The notes below the pieces were generated by a model. The model had not been told where the DNA came from. It saw nothing but the letters and a program-made list of their open reading frames with translations, and did not search any database. A program made the translations under genes and the position numbers. A DNA stretch of 6,696 nucleotides from positions 1-6,696 of the forward strand of contig NYST01000022.1 in NCBI GenBank assembly GCA_002683155.1. The letters run 5' to 3'. Every line of letters starts with the position of its first letter. Positions within the stretch are counted from its first letter, which is position 1. Positions 6,277-6,696 of this stretch are shown here, in pieces. This DNA comes from Methanobacteriota archaeon (lineage in GTDB: Archaea > Thermoplasmatota > Poseidoniia > Poseidoniales > Thalassarchaeaceae).

Positions 6277-6694
6277 GTCTCGAAGAAATTAGCGTCTGCA
6301 TTCTGCAGACGACTAATCCTCGTGAGAGGCCACCACCGAGCAAACGCTTAGTGAGCTCACCTTCATCGGTGAACTCCATCACTGGGACCGAAAGGTCCGG
6401 ATGTCGACTTACCACAATGACCTCTTTCGAGGTGAGCTTACATGCCTCTCGGACTCTCCCGGCGGATAAGGAATCTGAATCTGATTTTTGCCAATTAGCT
6501 AACTGTTCACTGATGGATCGCATCTTCTGTGCTCGCTCTCCCTTTGTCATTGCTCTACTGCTTGTACCTAAGGAGAAGGTACGGGGGAACATATCAGTGG
6601 TCTTGCGAAAGGGCGTTAGAGACTTTCTCAGTTCTTTCGTGCTCATGAGTGCTTCCTGTAGCTGTTTGGCTCGAGGTCTTCGAGCTTTTCGCAT
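6197..6694 (-). CDS. Possible minus-strand protein fragment of unknown function (doubtful)
   Basis: A minus-strand frame is open for 165 codons from the ATG at 6694-6692 down to 6197, and may continue beyond the window edge. The first 110 or so residues look moderately protein-like, with a basic start (MRKARRPRAKQLQ), helical segments (RAQKMRSISEQLANWQ) and a VMEFTDEGELTKRLL block. I recognise no family. Against it: the last 26 or so codons overlap the polyprotein end antisense, and the region is full of inverted repeats better explained as RNA structure. It could be an exon of a neighbouring host gene, an antisense element gene, or chance. Low confidence. Confidence 0.15.
   Translation of the reverse strand: MRKARRPRAKQLQEALMSTKELRKSLTPFRKTTDMFPRTFSLGTSSRAMTKGERAQKMRSISEQLANWQKSDSDSLSAGRVREACKLTSKEVIVVSRHPDLSVPVMEFTDEGELTKRLLGGGLSRGLVVCRMQTLISSRLTLSQHTRHHRCCTRNIVSTRSAEYL
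6288..6317 (+). other. Strong hairpin 11 bases after the polyprotein stop codon
   Basis: Arms ATTAG+CGTCTGCA (6288-6300) and TGCAGACG+A+CTAAT (6304-6317) form 13 base pairs around a 3-base loop, with one bulged A at 6312. It sits directly after the stop codon and is immediately followed by another hairpin. It could stabilise the RNA 3' end, take part in 3'-end formation, or be a packaging or dimerisation element; which one is not shown by the sequence. Confidence 0.65.
6318..6329 (+). other. Short hairpin with GTGA (GNRA) tetraloop
   Basis: CCTC (6318-6321), loop GTGA (6322-6325), GAGG (6326-6329). The loop fits the stable RNA GNRA class when read on the plus strand, and the hairpin abuts the preceding one with no gap. 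It is mutually exclusive with the longer-range 6324-6330/6444-6450 pairing, so the two may be alternatives. Confidence 0.45.
6324..6450 (+). other. Nested long-range inverted repeat enclosing a GAAA-capped hairpin
   Basis: Outer stem: 6324-6330 (GAGAGGC) with 6444-6450 (GCCTCTC), 7 bp. Inner stem: 6351-6362 with 6430-6441, 12 bp including one G-U pair. Inside it, GGACC-GAAA-GGTCC (6385-6398), with CATC/GATG (6377-6380/6400-6403) below an asymmetric internal loop. The stems are strictly nested, as expected of one folded RNA domain. Competing local pairings exist at 6353-6361/6368-6376 (8 of 9 pairs) and 6420-6424/6429-6433. No known RNA family is recognised. Confidence 0.5.
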
Positions 6695-6696
6695 TC

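Larger units (their letters stand above)
6277..6696 (+). other. 3' non-coding region (3' UTR and possibly start of LTR)
   Basis: No plus-strand gene is seen in these 420 bases. The first 175 bases are rich in inverted repeats, listed separately. Further dyads occur at 6564-6569/6577-6582 (6 bp, 7-base loop, extendable by two G-U pairs and one C-G) and 6669-6674/6680-6685 (6 bp, 5-base loop). A purine-rich patch at 6570-6588 could be part of a polypurine tract but is interrupted and not followed by TG, so no LTR start is called. Whether this is UTR, LTR or flanking host DNA cannot be settled without the 5' LTR. Confidence 0.5.

Noticed and set aside
6288..6317. Bacterial-type intrinsic terminator
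   Set aside because: The hairpin is strong but has no T-run after it, and the context is a eukaryotic retrotransposon.

Overview
The window is almost entirely one long coding region of a Ty1/copia-type (Pseudoviridae-like) LTR retrotransposon. A single reading frame is open from base 1 to the stop codon at 6274-6276 (2091 codons without a stop). It enters the window already inside the protease, so gag, the protease active site, the primer-binding site and the 5' LTR lie upstream. Residue numbers in this annotation count the codon at bases 1-3 as residue 1.

Order along the polyprotein: C-terminal part of a retropepsin-like protease (about 1-270); charged linker; integrase with H2C2 zinc site, DDE core and C-terminal beta domain (about 580-1640); a domain resembling a DNA cytosine-5 methyltransferase (about 1831-2508); an unrecognised folded-looking region (about 2545-3050); a proline-rich segment; seven tandem RS-type repeats (3454-3747) followed by acidic stretches and two basic clusters that look like nuclear localisation signals (3811-3930); reverse transcriptase (about 4420-5330); RNase H (about 5590-6020); and a short C-terminal tail. 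The copia order PR-INT-RT-RH is kept, but roughly 930 residues of extra material sit between integrase and reverse transcriptase. The catalytic residues of INT, RT and RH that I can locate are all present, so this looks like a young or recently active copy.

Bases 6277-6696 contain no plus-strand gene. The first 175 bases after the stop are dense in inverted repeats, including two stems capped by GNRA-type tetraloops and a nested 7-bp plus 12-bp long-range stem. This suggests a structured 3' untranslated or LTR RNA. A minus-strand frame is open through this whole segment and may or may not be a real gene. No LTR edge is visible.

Organism: a eukaryote, most likely a dinoflagellate (Symbiodiniaceae or a relative). 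The protease tail (VPLLFSLGQM, AFGYYDYP), the integrase motif TPWPNRAETAVRLFK and the methyltransferase-like insertion match my memory of the very abundant copia-like polyproteins of those genomes. This is recognition from memory, not a search result.
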